Shown: positions 1-8,183, counted from the first letter of the stretch. The stretch is DNA of 64,000 bases from UBA11222 sp049323435 (GCA_049323435.1 JBMOMX010000013.1:82186-146185); one strand, 5' to 3'. The notes: generated by a model from the letters alone, not told the origin. Program-made: numbers and translations.

Positions 1-1
1 G

Positions 2-553
2 CTGACCTTTGAGGTGCATGACGAAAGTGGCCGCAAGGTGCAGTTCGGATCGGTGGCGGGTGGCGGGCGCTATGATGATCTGGTGCAACGGTTCAAGGGC
101 GTGCTGGTGCCGGCCACCGGGGTTTCCATCGGCGTTGACCGTTTGCTGGCGGCGCTCGCATTGTTGCGCGGCGGCAAGGCCGCGCCCGCGCCCAGGGGGC
201 CGCTGGTGGTGCTGATGCTGGATAAAAGCCGCGCCGCCGAGTATCAGGCCATGGTGATGGAGCTGCGCCGCGCCGGTATTCGCGCCGAGTTGTATCTGGG
301 CGGCAGCGGGATGCGCGCCCAAGTGAAATATGCCGACAAACGCCACGCGCCCATCGCGGTGATTGCGGGCGGCGACGAATTCGCCGCCGGAGAGGTGACG
401 CTGAAAGATCTGGTGCTGGGCGATCAGCTATCCAAAGACATCAAGGACAATGCCGCCTGGCGCGAGGATCAGCCCGCCCAGCAATCCGTACCGCGCGCAA
501 ACCTCGTCGCCGCTGTGCGCGAAATTCTCGCGCGCGAACATCACCGGGGGTAA
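2..553 (+). CDS. hisS: Histidyl-tRNA synthetase, C-terminal part
   Basis: The 5' end lies outside the window. The visible 183 codons carry the end of a class II aminoacyl-tRNA synthetase core: a GGGRYDDLV segment followed by GVSIGVDRLLAAL, which is the motif 3 region of HisRS with its ATP-binding Arg. A C-terminal anticodon-binding domain follows (VVLMLD ... AELYLGGSGMRAQVKYADKRHAPIAVIAGGDE). The protein charges tRNA-His in the cytoplasm. The next gene is a TA module with its own promoter, so hisS appears to end its transcription unit. The identification is firm; the start cannot be judged. Confidence 0.95.
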   Translation: MTFEVHDESGRKVQFGSVAGGGRYDDLVQRFKGVLVPATGVSIGVDRLLAALALLRGGKAAPAPRGPLVVLMLDKSRAAEYQAMVMELRRAGIRAELYLGGSGMRAQVKYADKRHAPIAVIAGGDEFAAGEVTLKDLVLGDQLSKDIKDNAAWREDQPAQQSVPRANLVAAVREILAREHHRG

Positions 554-618
554 GTTCCGCAAAAGCCGCCCGGCCAGCCTATCTCAATGGTGGACATAAC
601 AAGCCATTCCGCAGCCGC

Positions 619-652
619 TTGACATGGTTAGCATATTTGCTAACATAACGTC
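619..652 (+). promoter_or_regulatory. Promoter and palindromic operator of the first TA pair; leaderless layout
   Basis: TTGACA (619-624) is followed after 16 bases by TAACAT (641-646), and the toxin ATG begins at 653, so the expected transcription start falls on or next to the A of the start codon. No Shine-Dalgarno sequence precedes the ATG. A palindrome GTTAGCA-TATT-TGCTAAC (627-644) fills the spacer and overlaps the -10, the usual place for an autorepressor operator bound by the downstream HTH antitoxin. Confidence 0.7.
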
Positions 653-979
653 ATGGCATATCAGATTGAATATTTTCATGCCCGCGTGCTGGCTGAAATC
701 GAGTCGTGGCCCGTGGATATTCTGGCTGACTATGCGCGTTTAATTGAATTGCTTGCTGAATATGGACCAAGTCTGCGTTTGCCACATTCAAAAGCGTTTG
801 GTGATGGCTTATTTGAACTGCGGCCCCGTGGCAAAATGGGAATAGGGCGGGCCTTTTACTGTTTTCTGGCCGGTAAACATATTGTCGTACTGCACGCCTT
901 TATCAAGAAGTCCCAGCAAACGCCTGAGCGCGATTTGAACCTGGCGCGAAAGCGCCTGAAGGAGTTGAAAAATGGCTAA
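653..979 (+). CDS. RelE/HigB-superfamily toxin (phage Gp49-like family)
   Basis: This 108-residue basic protein has the features of the phage-derived Gp49-like branch of the RelE/HigB fold: an N-terminal strand-helix (YQIEYFHARVLAEIESWPVDI), a central LRPRGK stretch matching the ELR motif, FYCFLAGKHIVVLHAFIKKSQQTP, and a Lys/Arg-rich end. Such toxins are usually ribosome-dependent mRNA interferases. It overlaps the antitoxin gene by 8 bp, as is typical of host-inhibition type TA operons in which the toxin comes first. The start is set by the upstream promoter; there is no ribosome-binding site. Catalytic residues in this branch are poorly defined, so activity is inferred from family. Confidence 0.88.
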   Translation: MAYQIEYFHARVLAEIESWPVDILADYARLIELLAEYGPSLRLPHSKAFGDGLFELRPRGKMGIGRAFYCFLAGKHIVVLHAFIKKSQQTPERDLNLARKRLKELKNG

Positions 980-1289
980 CCTCAAACACAAGCCTGTTCC
1001 CCACAATCATACGGAATTTCTTGCCAAAGCAAAGAAGCGTAATGGATTTTCCGCAGCCTATGCCGCACTTGATCTGGAATACAGAGTTGTAAGCCAGATG
1101 CTCAAGGCTCGCACGCGCGCGGGCCTTACGCAAGACGCCGTTGCGGCAAAAATGGGCACGACCAAAAGTGCAATTTCCCGGCTTGAGTCGGCGGGCAAAC
1201 ACACGCCATCGCTGGCAACACTCAAGCGCTACGCCGAGGCCGTCGGGTGTGAACTTCAAGTCAAGCTGGTTCCTCACAAGGAAGCGTGA
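972..1289 (+). CDS. XRE-family HTH antitoxin
   Basis: This 105-residue protein carries a Cro/C1-type helix-turn-helix in its second half (ARTRAGLTQDAVAAKMGTTKSAISRLESAGKHTPSLATLKRYAEAVG). An N-terminal arm of about 45 residues (LKHKPVPHNHTEFLAKAKKRNGFSAAYAAL) probably binds the toxin. Its start lies inside the toxin gene, so the two are translationally coupled. By family it neutralises the toxin and represses the operon through the palindrome at 627-644. The next gene converges on it from the opposite strand with a 14-bp gap. Confidence 0.88.
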   Translation: MANLKHKPVPHNHTEFLAKAKKRNGFSAAYAALDLEYRVVSQMLKARTRAGLTQDAVAAKMGTTKSAISRLESAGKHTPSLATLKRYAEAVGCELQVKLVPHKEA

Positions 1290-1303
1290 CACATCGGGAT
1301 CAT

Positions 1304-1591
1304 TCAAGCCGCATCCGCCGGTTTCACCCGCTGCGCAATCATCTCGCCACGGTCCTGTTCGACCACCGCAATGTCATACTGACTTTGTAGATTAACCCAG
1401 AACTGCGGGCTATTGCCAAAGTAACGGCCCAGCCGGACGGCGGTATCTGCCGTGATGGAACGGCGGCTATTGAGAATGTCCGTGATGCGGCCTGACGGGA
1501 CACCCAGATCAAGCGCCAGACGATTGGCGCTAAGGCCACGCGCCTCAAGCTCACGCTTCAGCAATCGGCCCGGATGGGCAACAGGGGGCAT
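1304..1591 (-). CDS. higA: HigA-family antitoxin
   Basis: The protein starts MPPVAHPGRLLKRELEARGL, the standard opening of HigA antidotes. An XRE helix-turn-helix follows (LSANRLALDLGVPSGRITDILNSRRSITADTAVRLGRYFG), then the HigA tail NSPQFWVNLQSQYDIAVVEQD. I chose the ATG at 1591 rather than the longer frame because family members begin there and because it leaves a 4-base gap to the upstream toxin. It should neutralise the HigB encoded upstream and repress the operon. Intact. Confidence 0.9.
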   Translation of the reverse strand: MPPVAHPGRLLKRELEARGLSANRLALDLGVPSGRITDILNSRRSITADTAVRLGRYFGNSPQFWVNLQSQYDIAVVEQDRGEMIAQRVKPADAA

Positions 1592-1595
1592 TGTC

Positions 1596-1883
1596 CTATC
1601 CTTTGTGGTAATCAACAATCTCGACATTAAACGCATCGCCCTTGCGGAATTCAAAGCAAATCCGCCAAGGCCCGTTTACGGTCATGGCCCATTGGCCCCG
1701 GCGGTCACCACTCAGTTTGTGCAGCCCAACACTTTTGAGCGGGCTCAGGTCCTGAAGCGATTCAGCTATGTTCAGGGCCAGGAGCAGGTCGATTGCGGCG
1801 TCAAAGTCCAGGCTCCGAAATCGGTTAGACCGCTCACCATTCCAGACTTTGCGGCTCTGGCTATTTCGCCATGAACGTATCAT
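1596..1883 (-). CDS. higB: HigB-family mRNA interferase toxin
   Basis: This 95-residue RelE-fold protein follows the HigB pattern: MIRSWRNSQSRKVW at the start, then LHKLSGDRRGQWAMTVNGPWRICFEFRKGDAFNVEIVDYHKG. The conserved KLSGDR, NGPWRI.F.F and VDYH blocks are all present. The family cleaves mRNA on translating ribosomes. It is the first gene of a toxin-first higBA operon. The start codon lies inside an 11-bp-arm inverted repeat, and the -10 is only six bases upstream. The frame is complete, so I see no sign of decay. Confidence 0.92.
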   Translation of the reverse strand: MIRSWRNSQSRKVWNGERSNRFRSLDFDAAIDLLLALNIAESLQDLSPLKSVGLHKLSGDRRGQWAMTVNGPWRICFEFRKGDAFNVEIVDYHKG

Positions 1884-1918
1884 GGCGAAAACGTACTACG
1901 ATAAACGGTGAATTGCAA
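1864..1918 (-). promoter_or_regulatory. higBA promoter and start-codon palindrome
   Basis: On the minus strand TTGCAA (1918-1913) is followed after exactly 17 bases by TACGTT (1895-1890), then six bases and the higB ATG (1883-1881), which predicts a leaderless or nearly leaderless transcript. An inverted repeat with perfect 11-bp arms (TTTCGCCATGA at 1864-1874, TCATGGCGAAA at 1880-1890, 5-bp centre) spans the start codon and touches the -10. It is a likely HigA operator. Confidence 0.65.
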
Positions 1919-1960
1919 GAAAATATCTGCTCCGTGTATCGCGAGAGCGGTAATATCCGG

Positions 1961-2237
1961 CTATCCCCGAATGCTCGCAACAATTTCCGGCTCTCTTGCG
2001 CGCGCCTCCGCCAGATCATAGGCAAGCTGCATCCGCAGCCAGGTTTCAGCCGACGATCCGAATATTTTCTCGAAACGGATCGCCATCTCCGGCGTCACGC
2101 CGCCGCGTTCATTGATAATCTTGTCGAGCGTCTGGCGGCTGACGCCAAGCGCCGATGCCGCCTCTCCGACCGTCCAGTTCAGGCAGGCAATCTTCCTTCA
2201 CGATCCGGCCCGGATGCGGGGGATTTTTCATCGCCAT
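1961..2237 (-). pseudogene. Frameshifted HigA-family antitoxin
   Basis: Read on the minus strand from the ATG at 2237, frame one gives MAMKNPPHPGRIVKEDCLPEL, the usual HigA start, then loses homology. The neighbouring frame continues with LNWTVGEAASALGVSRQ, TLDKIINERGGVTPEMAIRF and EKIFGSSAETWLRMQLAYDL, ending at 1961. The break falls at the CL/LNW junction, so one indel splits a once complete antitoxin of about 92 residues. The piece of toxin gene directly upstream is also truncated, so the whole module is dead. Confidence 0.85.
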
Positions 2238-2249
2238 AATGGTTGCCTC

Positions 2250-2303
2250 CTAATGATAATCAAGATGGTCAACATCCCAGAGCGGCATGATTTTGGGTTT
2301 GAC
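2250..2303 (-). pseudogene. 3' remnant of a HigB-type toxin gene
   Basis: The minus strand reads ...MPLWDVDHLDYH and stop at 2250-2252, the characteristic C-terminus of HigB toxins (compare VEIVDYH in the intact toxin nearby). An AGGAGG-like sequence and the frameshifted antitoxin start follow. Nothing toxin-like can be read further upstream, where the hairpin repeat at 2323-2408 begins. Only about 15 codons survive. Confidence 0.7.
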
Positions 2304-2322
2304 CATTCCACAATTTCAGCCT

Positions 2323-2408
2323 GTCACCCCGGATTTATTCCGGGGTCCAGGGCCACAAGGAAAGGCCTGCGTTTGTGACCCTGGACCCCGCAACAAGTGC
2401 GGGGTGAC
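2323..2408. repeat. Long inverted repeat of a dispersed intergenic family
   Basis: Two arms of about 34 bp face each other: the left begins GTCACCCCGGATTTATTCCG and the right ends GCAACAAGTGCGGGGTGAC, with GGGGTCCAGGG / CCCTGGACCCC inside. About 18 bases separate them. The same design (GTCA..CCCGATTTATTCGGG ... CCGGGTAATGAC) recurs at 40879-41009. It sits where the toxin remnant loses homology and may also fold as a transcript-end hairpin. Confidence 0.8.
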
Positions 2409-2436
2409 ACCGAGTTTGAGGCGAATCTCCGTTCCC

Positions 2437-3237
2437 CTACCGCCCCACAAACTTCGCCGGGCGGCGTTCGGCGGTGGCCTTGATGCCTTCTTTCATGTCT
2501 TCGGTGCCTTGCAGCTTGTTTTGTTCCTGCAATTCGCGCGCGGTGGCGGCGCGCACTTTTTCCGGTAATCCCATGCGCATGGTCTCGCGCACCGCCATCA
2601 CCGCCAGCGGCCCGGCCGAGGCAATCTCCAGCGCCATTTCACGCGCCGCGGCGCGCAATTGCGGTGCAGGAACCAGCCGGTCCACCAGCCCCATTTCCAG
2701 CGCCTCTTCGGCCTTCACACGGCGGCCGGTATACATCATGTTCCATGCCTTTTGCTGGCCGATCAGCGCGGGCAATGTATAGGTCAGGCCAAAACCCGGA
2801 TGAAAGCCCAACTGTGTGAAATTGCACGCCAGCCGCGCCTCAGGACAGGCGACACGGAAATCCGGCACCAGGCACAGGCCGAGCCCGCCGCCAATGGCCG
2901 CGCCATTCACCGCGCCGACAATGGGTTTTTTGCTGGAGAACATGCGCACCGCCTGATCATAAAGCGGGCTGCCGCTGGGGCTTTCGGTTTTGGTGGCGAG
3001 GCCCTCGGCGCGCGTGCCGCTGGCGAAATTCGCACCGGCGCAGAACGCCCGGCCCGCAGACGCCAGCACCAGCACGCGGCATTTGGGTTCCTTGTCCAGA
3101 TCATGGAAACAATCGGCCAGCGATGTCAGCATTTCCAGATCGAAGAAATTCAGATCGCCATTCCGCATCTCGACGGTTGCGACATAATCATCGCCCAGAT
3201 CCACGCCGAGCAATTTGTAATTTCCGAAATTCGCCAT
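2437..3237 (-). CDS. Enoyl-CoA hydratase/isomerase family protein
   Basis: The 266-residue protein has the crotonase fold. The first oxyanion-hole block is ASAGRAFCAGANFASG (near residue 60), and the second is KPIVGAVNGAAIGGGLGLCLVPDFRVA (near 104-130). Acid/base Glu residues are not obvious at the standard hydratase positions (LACNFTQLGFHPGFG replaces the usual PE..LG), so the exact reaction could be hydratase, isomerase or another crotonase chemistry. Crotonase enzymes act on acyl-CoA substrates in the cytoplasm. It lies alone, followed by hairpin repeat DNA and preceded by the end of the sulfate importer operon on the same strand. Confidence 0.88.
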   Translation of the reverse strand: MANFGNYKLLGVDLGDDYVATVEMRNGDLNFFDLEMLTSLADCFHDLDKEPKCRVLVLASAGRAFCAGANFASGTRAEGLATKTESPSGSPLYDQAVRMFSSKKPIVGAVNGAAIGGGLGLCLVPDFRVACPEARLACNFTQLGFHPGFGLTYTLPALIGQQKAWNMMYTGRRVKAEEALEMGLVDRLVPAPQLRAAAREMALEIASAGPLAVMAVRETMRMGLPEKVRAATARELQEQNKLQGTEDMKEGIKATAERRPAKFVGR

Positions 3238-3294
3238 TGCGGCCTCCCCCTGTCATTATGAATTGTAGGGAGGATGCTAAAGCATTCCAGGCGC

Positions 3295-4494
3295 CTATTC
3301 AAACACCCGTGTCGCCTTGGGCCGGATATACACCATGTCGCCGCGCCTGATATTGAGCGCATCCACGACGGTTTTGGGCACTTCGGCCTGCACGATGGCG
3401 CCGCCGGGGCGTTCCAGTTCCAGCTTTACGAGCGAGCTGGCCGGATTAACATGGGTCACCAGGGCGGTCAAATATTCCTCGCCATCCAGCTCCTTGCTGA
3501 CAAAGATTTCATGCGGGCGGGTAAACAGTTTCACGGCAACAGCATTGTCCGGCCGCCTTATGGTTTTTTTCTTTTTGATGATAACCGGCGCGGTTTTTTG
3601 CGGCAGCAGGCCAGGCACAACCTTGTTCACCACTTGGCTGATTTCCGGGTAACGCCCAAGCCAGCCGGTTTGGGGGCTGGTTTGCAGGATGGTTTCCTCA
3701 GGAACTTCAATAATATCCGTCTCGGCCAGATGCACGGCCCCGGTTTCATCTTTCCAGCCGTCAAATTCATTATAATTGCCGAGAAAATCATACACAAAGC
3801 CATTGACGGGATGGTGATACACCTGTTCCGGCGTGCCCACCTGCTCGATGCGGCCATTGCTCATCACCACCACCCGGTCGGCAACTTCCATGGCTTCTTC
3901 CTGATCATGCGTCACAAAAATACTTGTGATGTGAATATCATCATGCAGCCGGCGCATCCAGCGGCGCAGTTCCTTACGCACCTTGGCGTCAAGCGCGCCA
4001 AAAGGTTCATCCAGCAACAGCACCTTTGGTTCCACCGCCAGCGCGCGCGCCAGCGCCACACGCTGGCGCTGGCCGCCGGATAGCTGGCTTGGATAGCGGT
4101 CATGAAACGCCTCCAGATGAATCAGCTGCAACAGGTCCATCACCTTGCGGTGAATCTCCGCGTCACTGGGCCGCAGCGGTTTTTGCCGCACGCTTAATCC
4201 AAAGGCGACGTTCTGGAAAACCGTCATATGCTTGAAAAGCGCATAATGCTGAAACACAAAACCCACATTGCGGTCTTTCACATTGCGGGTCTGCTGTTCC
4301 TGCCCGTCCAGTATGACCGAACCCGAATCGGCAAATTCCAGACCGGCGATAATGCGCAGCAAAGTGGTCTTGCCGGACCCCGATGGCCCAAGCAGCGCGA
4401 TCAGTTCGCCCGACTTGATATCCAGGCTGACATTATTGAGCGCGGTAAAATCATTATTGAAGCGCTTGGAGATATCGTTGACCTGAATGCCCAT
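3295..4494 (-). CDS. cysA: Sulfate/thiosulfate ABC importer, ATP-binding subunit
   Basis: A 399-residue ABC ATPase with Walker A GPSGSGKT (36-43), signature LSGGQ (138-142), Walker B LLLDEP (159-164) and a D-loop GALDAKV. The product of the neighbouring genes makes it the CysA subunit that powers sulfate uptake. It is longer than typical CysA (about 350-365): the C-terminal part after residue 230 includes a linker with a KIKKKKT-like basic run and ends in a TOBE-like regulatory fold (LVTHVNPASSLVKLELERPGGAIVQAEVP). It is the last gene of the operon, 15 bp after cysW. Confidence 0.95.
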   Translation of the reverse strand: MGIQVNDISKRFNNDFTALNNVSLDIKSGELIALLGPSGSGKTTLLRIIAGLEFADSGSVILDGQEQQTRNVKDRNVGFVFQHYALFKHMTVFQNVAFGLSVRQKPLRPSDAEIHRKVMDLLQLIHLEAFHDRYPSQLSGGQRQRVALARALAVEPKVLLLDEPFGALDAKVRKELRRWMRRLHDDIHITSIFVTHDQEEAMEVADRVVVMSNGRIEQVGTPEQVYHHPVNGFVYDFLGNYNEFDGWKDETGAVHLAETDIIEVPEETILQTSPQTGWLGRYPEISQVVNKVVPGLLPQKTAPVIIKKKKTIRRPDNAVAVKLFTRPHEIFVSKELDGEEYLTALVTHVNPASSLVKLELERPGGAIVQAEVPKTVVDALNIRRGDMVYIRPKATRVFE

Positions 4495-4509
4495 ATGTTT
4501 GCGCCTGTT

Positions 4510-5382
4510 CTAATGCCGGGTGGATGGGCTGCTGAACTTGCTTTCCAGCATGGTTTTAAGCAGCAGTGTAATCAACGCCAGAAGCGTCAGGATGGAAGCA
4601 ACGGCAAATGCCGCAACAAAATTATACTCATTATACAGAATTTCCACATGCAGCGGAATGGTGTTGGTTTCACCCTTGATATGGCCCGACACCACCGAGA
4701 CGGCGCCAAACTCACCCATTGCGCGGGCATTGCATAGCAATACGCCATATAGCAGCGCCCATTTGATATTGGGAAGTGTCACCCGGAAAAACAACTGCCA
4801 GCCCGTAGCGCCCAGCAATATCGCAGCTTCTTCTTCTTCGGTGCCCTGTTCCTGCATCAGCGGAATCAATTCACGCGCGACAAAGGGAAAGGTGACAAAG
4901 ATGGTGGCGATAACCAGGCCCGGTACGGCAAAGACGATTTGCAGATCATGGTCAAGAAGCCATTCCCCCAGTATGCTGTTGGCGCCAAACAGCAGCACAT
5001 AAATCAGGCCGGATATTACCGGCGAAACCGAGAATGGCAGATCAATCAGGGTTATCAGCAGCTGCTTGCCAATGAATTCGAATTTCGTAATAGCCCAGCT
5101 GGCTATGACGCCGAACACAAGATTGAACGGCACCGCCACCGCCGCCACCAGAAGGGTCAGTTTGATGGCGGCGATCGCATATTCCGCCTGCAAACTGACG
5201 GCATAAGCGGAAAACCCCTTGCGCAGCGCCTCGGTGAATACGGCGATGACCGGCAGGCCGATTAGCAGGCCGATAAAAATCACCGATGTGCCGATCAGCA
5301 TCACCCTGAACCAGGGCGGCCCGGCAATCGGCGATCTGCCGGCAGACACAGATGAGGCGGGCTGGGCTGGCATGTTATTCAT
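4510..5382 (-). CDS. cysW: Sulfate ABC importer, permease subunit CysW
   Basis: A 290-residue inner-membrane permease with about six hydrophobic segments. The cytoplasmic EAA loop that docks on CysA is visible (EEEEAAILLGATGWQLFFRVTLPNIKWALLYG). The ARAMGEFGAVSVVSGHI segment is characteristic of CysW/CysT. Its start overlaps the end of cysT by 8 bp, so the subunits are translationally coupled. CysW and CysT form the heterodimeric channel for sulfate or thiosulfate. Confidence 0.95.
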   Translation of the reverse strand: MNNMPAQPASSVSAGRSPIAGPPWFRVMLIGTSVIFIGLLIGLPVIAVFTEALRKGFSAYAVSLQAEYAIAAIKLTLLVAAVAVPFNLVFGVIASWAITKFEFIGKQLLITLIDLPFSVSPVISGLIYVLLFGANSILGEWLLDHDLQIVFAVPGLVIATIFVTFPFVARELIPLMQEQGTEEEEAAILLGATGWQLFFRVTLPNIKWALLYGVLLCNARAMGEFGAVSVVSGHIKGETNTIPLHVEILYNEYNFVAAFAVASILTLLALITLLLKTMLESKFSSPSTRH

Positions 5383-6214
5383 AGCGCCTTCTGCGGCTCC
5401 AGGTTTGAAGCAGATTGATTGCGAACAGCATGACGAAGGACGCCAGCAGCATCACCACTGCGATGGAGGTGGCCCCGGCATAGTCATATTGTTCCAGCTT
5501 GGTGATGATGATCAGCGGAATAATTTCTGAAACCCCCGGCATATTGCCGGCAATGAAAATCACCGATCCATATTCGCCAAGTGCGCGCGCCAGCGCCATT
5601 GCAAAACCCGTCATCAGGGCCGGTGTCAATTCCGGCAAAATCACGCGATAAAAGGTCTGCCAGCGTGATGCGCCCAGGCTAACCGCTGCTTCTTCATATT
5701 CGCGGTTCATGTCTTCCAGCACCGGCTGCACCGTGCGCACCACGAATGGCAGTCCGATAAAGATCAGCGCGATGGTGATCCCAATGGGAGTAAATGCAAT
5801 CTTGATGCCCAGCGGTTCAAAATATCTGCCAATCCATCCTTGCGGCGCATATAGTGCGGTCAGCGCAATGCCCGCCACGGCTGTTGGCAATGCAAAAGGC
5901 AGATCCACCAGTGCGTCCAGAATCCGCTTGCCGGGAAATCTGTACCGCACCAGCACCCAGGTGACGATCAGGCCAAAGAACACATTGACAAAGGCCGCAA
6001 CAAAAGATGCGCCAAAACTTATATAATAGGCGCTGATCACCCTGGCCGATGTCACGGTCTTCCAGAATTCGGCAAAGCTGACCCCCGCCGTGGTGATGAA
6101 CAGCCCCGATAGCGGGATCAGCACAATCAGCGCCAGATAAGTCAGTGTAAGGCCAAGCGTGATGCCAAAGCCAGGTAGGACGCTGGGCTCTCTGAGTTTT
6201 CGCATGTATTTCAA
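5375..6214 (-). CDS. cysT: Sulfate ABC importer, permease subunit CysT
   Basis: A 279-residue membrane protein with six hydrophobic spans. It contains the family motifs LVDLPFALPTAVAGIALT and ARALGEYGSVIFIAGNMP, and an EAA loop (EYEEAAVSLGASRWQTFYRVILPELTPAL). It pairs with CysW. It lies 21 bp downstream of the binding-protein gene, and its 3' end overlaps cysW. The order sbp-cysT-cysW-cysA is the standard one for sulfate importers. Confidence 0.95.
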   Translation of the reverse strand: MKYMRKLREPSVLPGFGITLGLTLTYLALIVLIPLSGLFITTAGVSFAEFWKTVTSARVISAYYISFGASFVAAFVNVFFGLIVTWVLVRYRFPGKRILDALVDLPFALPTAVAGIALTALYAPQGWIGRYFEPLGIKIAFTPIGITIALIFIGLPFVVRTVQPVLEDMNREYEEAAVSLGASRWQTFYRVILPELTPALMTGFAMALARALGEYGSVIFIAGNMPGVSEIIPLIIITKLEQYDYAGATSIAVVMLLASFVMLFAINLLQTWSRRRRYE

Positions 6215-6235
6215 TATGCCCGTTGGGGGGAAATG

Positions 6236-7237
6236 TTATTGTGCATAGATCTGGTCAAATATGCCATCGTCGGAAAAATGCATTTCCTGCACCGCCTTCC
6301 AGCCGCCCATTTCATCAATACGCAACAATTTCAGCCTGGCAAACCGGCCGTTATTTTTTCTGGCGATATCCGGATCGCTGGGACGGTAGTAAAAGTCCGC
6401 CGCAAGCTGCTGCGCCTCTTTCGAGTACAGATATTCCAGATAGGCCTGCGCCACAGCAGTAACACCGTGCCGCGCCGCATTTTTGTCGACTAGAGCCACC
6501 GATGGTTCCGCCAGCATGCTCAGCGACGGTATCACAATATCGAACTTCCCCTGACCAAATTCTGATTCCGCCAGATAGGCCTCATTCTCCCATGCCAGCA
6601 ACACATCCCCAATATTGCGCTGCACGAAAGTTGTTGTCGAGGCCCGCGCGCCCGCATCCAGCACCGGCACATTACGGTATAGTTTAGATACAAAATCTTT
6701 CGCCTTGCCGGGGTCGCCATATTTCTGCATGGCATACCCCCAGGCTGCCATATAGCTCCAGCGTGCGGCGCCCGATATTTTCGGATTGGGCGTGATCACC
6801 TGGACACCCTCACGCACCAGATCATCCCAATCATGGATCTGCTTGGGATTATCCTTGCGCACCAGAAAGACGATCGTTGAAGTATAAGGCGCGCTGTTAT
6901 GCGGCAGCCTTTTCTGCCAGTCTTCGGGCAGCAGCTTTCTGCCCTTCGCCGCAATCGCATCCACATCATAGGCCAGCGCCAGCGTGACAATATCGGCGCG
7001 CAACCCCTCTATGACAGAGCGCGCCTGCTTGCCCGAACCGCCATGAGACTGGCGGACCGTGACACTCTGACCTGTTTTCGCCTTCCAAAAACTGGCAAAC
7101 AGGGCATTATATTTTTCATAAAATTCCCGGGTTGGATCATAAGAGACATTCAGCAGGGTGACAGATTCCACCGCCTGCGCCGCCAGGGGCAGCAGCACCA
7201 TCCACATCGCGCACATCCGGACGATGAAATTTTTCAC
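6236..7237 (-). CDS. sbp: Periplasmic sulfate-binding protein
   Basis: The mature part shows the Sbp/CysP pattern: VTLLNVSYDPTREFYEKYNALF, HGGSGKQARSVIEGLRADIVTLALAYDVDAI, NPKISGAARWSYMAAWGYA and FYYRPSDPDIA. I favour the GTG at 7237 (KNFIVRMCAMWMVLLPLAAQA as signal peptide) because an AAGGA sequence lies about seven bases upstream. An ATG at 7273 would add twelve residues in front of the signal peptide. The protein captures sulfate (or thiosulfate) in the periplasm for the CysTWA pump. The 229-bp AT-rich region up to gpmA must hold the operon promoter, but I see no certain operator. Confidence 0.92.
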   Translation of the reverse strand: MKNFIVRMCAMWMVLLPLAAQAVESVTLLNVSYDPTREFYEKYNALFASFWKAKTGQSVTVRQSHGGSGKQARSVIEGLRADIVTLALAYDVDAIAAKGRKLLPEDWQKRLPHNSAPYTSTIVFLVRKDNPKQIHDWDDLVREGVQVITPNPKISGAARWSYMAAWGYAMQKYGDPGKAKDFVSKLYRNVPVLDAGARASTTTFVQRNIGDVLLAWENEAYLAESEFGQGKFDIVIPSLSMLAEPSVALVDKNAARHGVTAVAQAYLEYLYSKEAQQLAADFYYRPSDPDIARKNNGRFARLKLLRIDEMGGWKAVQEMHFSDDGIFDQIYAQ

Positions 7238-7466
7238 CAGTTTTTCCTTTCCAGGCAGACTGAAATTACACATTTGGCCGCGTTTTATATTTTACATTAT
7301 TTTACTGATATAAAATCTAATATCCATTTATTTATGAGGAATTTAGAAACTACCCCATTTTTATACGTAATATCAAGTGCGCTTCAAACGGGCTGGCGGG
7401 AAAAGTTTAAATAGGCTAACACCCGCATCAGGAATGGCAGTTAACCTGGAACCCGATGAGAATTCT

Positions 7467-8183
7467 ATGACCACACTCGTAATGATCCGGCATGGCCAAA
7501 GCCAATGGAACCTGGAAAACCGGTTTACCGGCTGGCATGACGTACCCCTGACCGAACAGGGTATGGCCGAGGCGCACAAGGCCGGGCAATTGCTGCGAGA
7601 TGGCGGTTACCATTTTGAACGCGCCTATACTTCGGTTTTGCAGCGGGCTATCCGCACGCTTTGGATTGTGCTGGGGGAAATGCATCTGGAGTGGATTCCC
7701 GAAATCAAGGCATGGGAACTGAACGAGCGTCATTACGGCGCGTTACAGGGCCTGAACAAGGCCGAAACCGCAGCCAAACATGGCGAGGAACAGTTGCATA
7801 TCTGGCGGCGCAGCTTCGACACGCCGCCGCCGCCGCTGGCGCTGGATGACCCGCGGCACCCGAAATTCGATGCGCGCTATAAGGGGCTGACGCCCGCGCA
7901 ACTGCCCGCCACCGAATCGCTGAAATCGACATTGGACCGGGTGCTGCCCTATTGGCGGGCCGAAATCGCGCCCTGCCTTGCGCGCGGGGAAAATCTGATT
8001 GTCGCAGCGCATGGCAACAGCCTGCGCGCGCTATGCAAACATCTGCTGAAAATCAACGATGCGGACATCATTCATCTCGAAATCCCCACCGGTAATCCGC
8101 TGGCCTTTGAGCTCAGCGCGGACCTGTCCGTCAAAAGCTGCCGCTATCTGGACACCGCGCGGGCGGAGAAAATCCCCCTCTAG
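7467..8183 (+). CDS. gpmA: 2,3-bisphosphoglycerate-dependent phosphoglycerate mutase
   Basis: This 238-residue protein begins MTTLVMIRHGQSQWNLENRF. The phosphohistidine is H9 in RHG, and the second catalytic His lies in AAHGNSLRAL. The KAWELNERHYGALQGLNKAE segment is specific to dPGM, and the length is standard for bacterial enzymes. It interconverts 3- and 2-phosphoglycerate in glycolysis and gluconeogenesis. The open frame extends 30 codons further upstream, but the homologous start is the ATG at 7467. It is transcribed divergently from the sulfate importer and followed 52 bp later by the sirtuin gene. Confidence 0.95.
   Translation: MTTLVMIRHGQSQWNLENRFTGWHDVPLTEQGMAEAHKAGQLLRDGGYHFERAYTSVLQRAIRTLWIVLGEMHLEWIPEIKAWELNERHYGALQGLNKAETAAKHGEEQLHIWRRSFDTPPPPLALDDPRHPKFDARYKGLTPAQLPATESLKSTLDRVLPYWRAEIAPCLARGENLIVAAHGNSLRALCKHLLKINDADIIHLEIPTGNPLAFELSADLSVKSCRYLDTARAEKIPL

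Noticed and set aside
1871..2239. 122-codon plus-strand frame
   Set aside because: It lies over the frameshifted antitoxin read on the minus strand, which has clear HigA homology in two frames.
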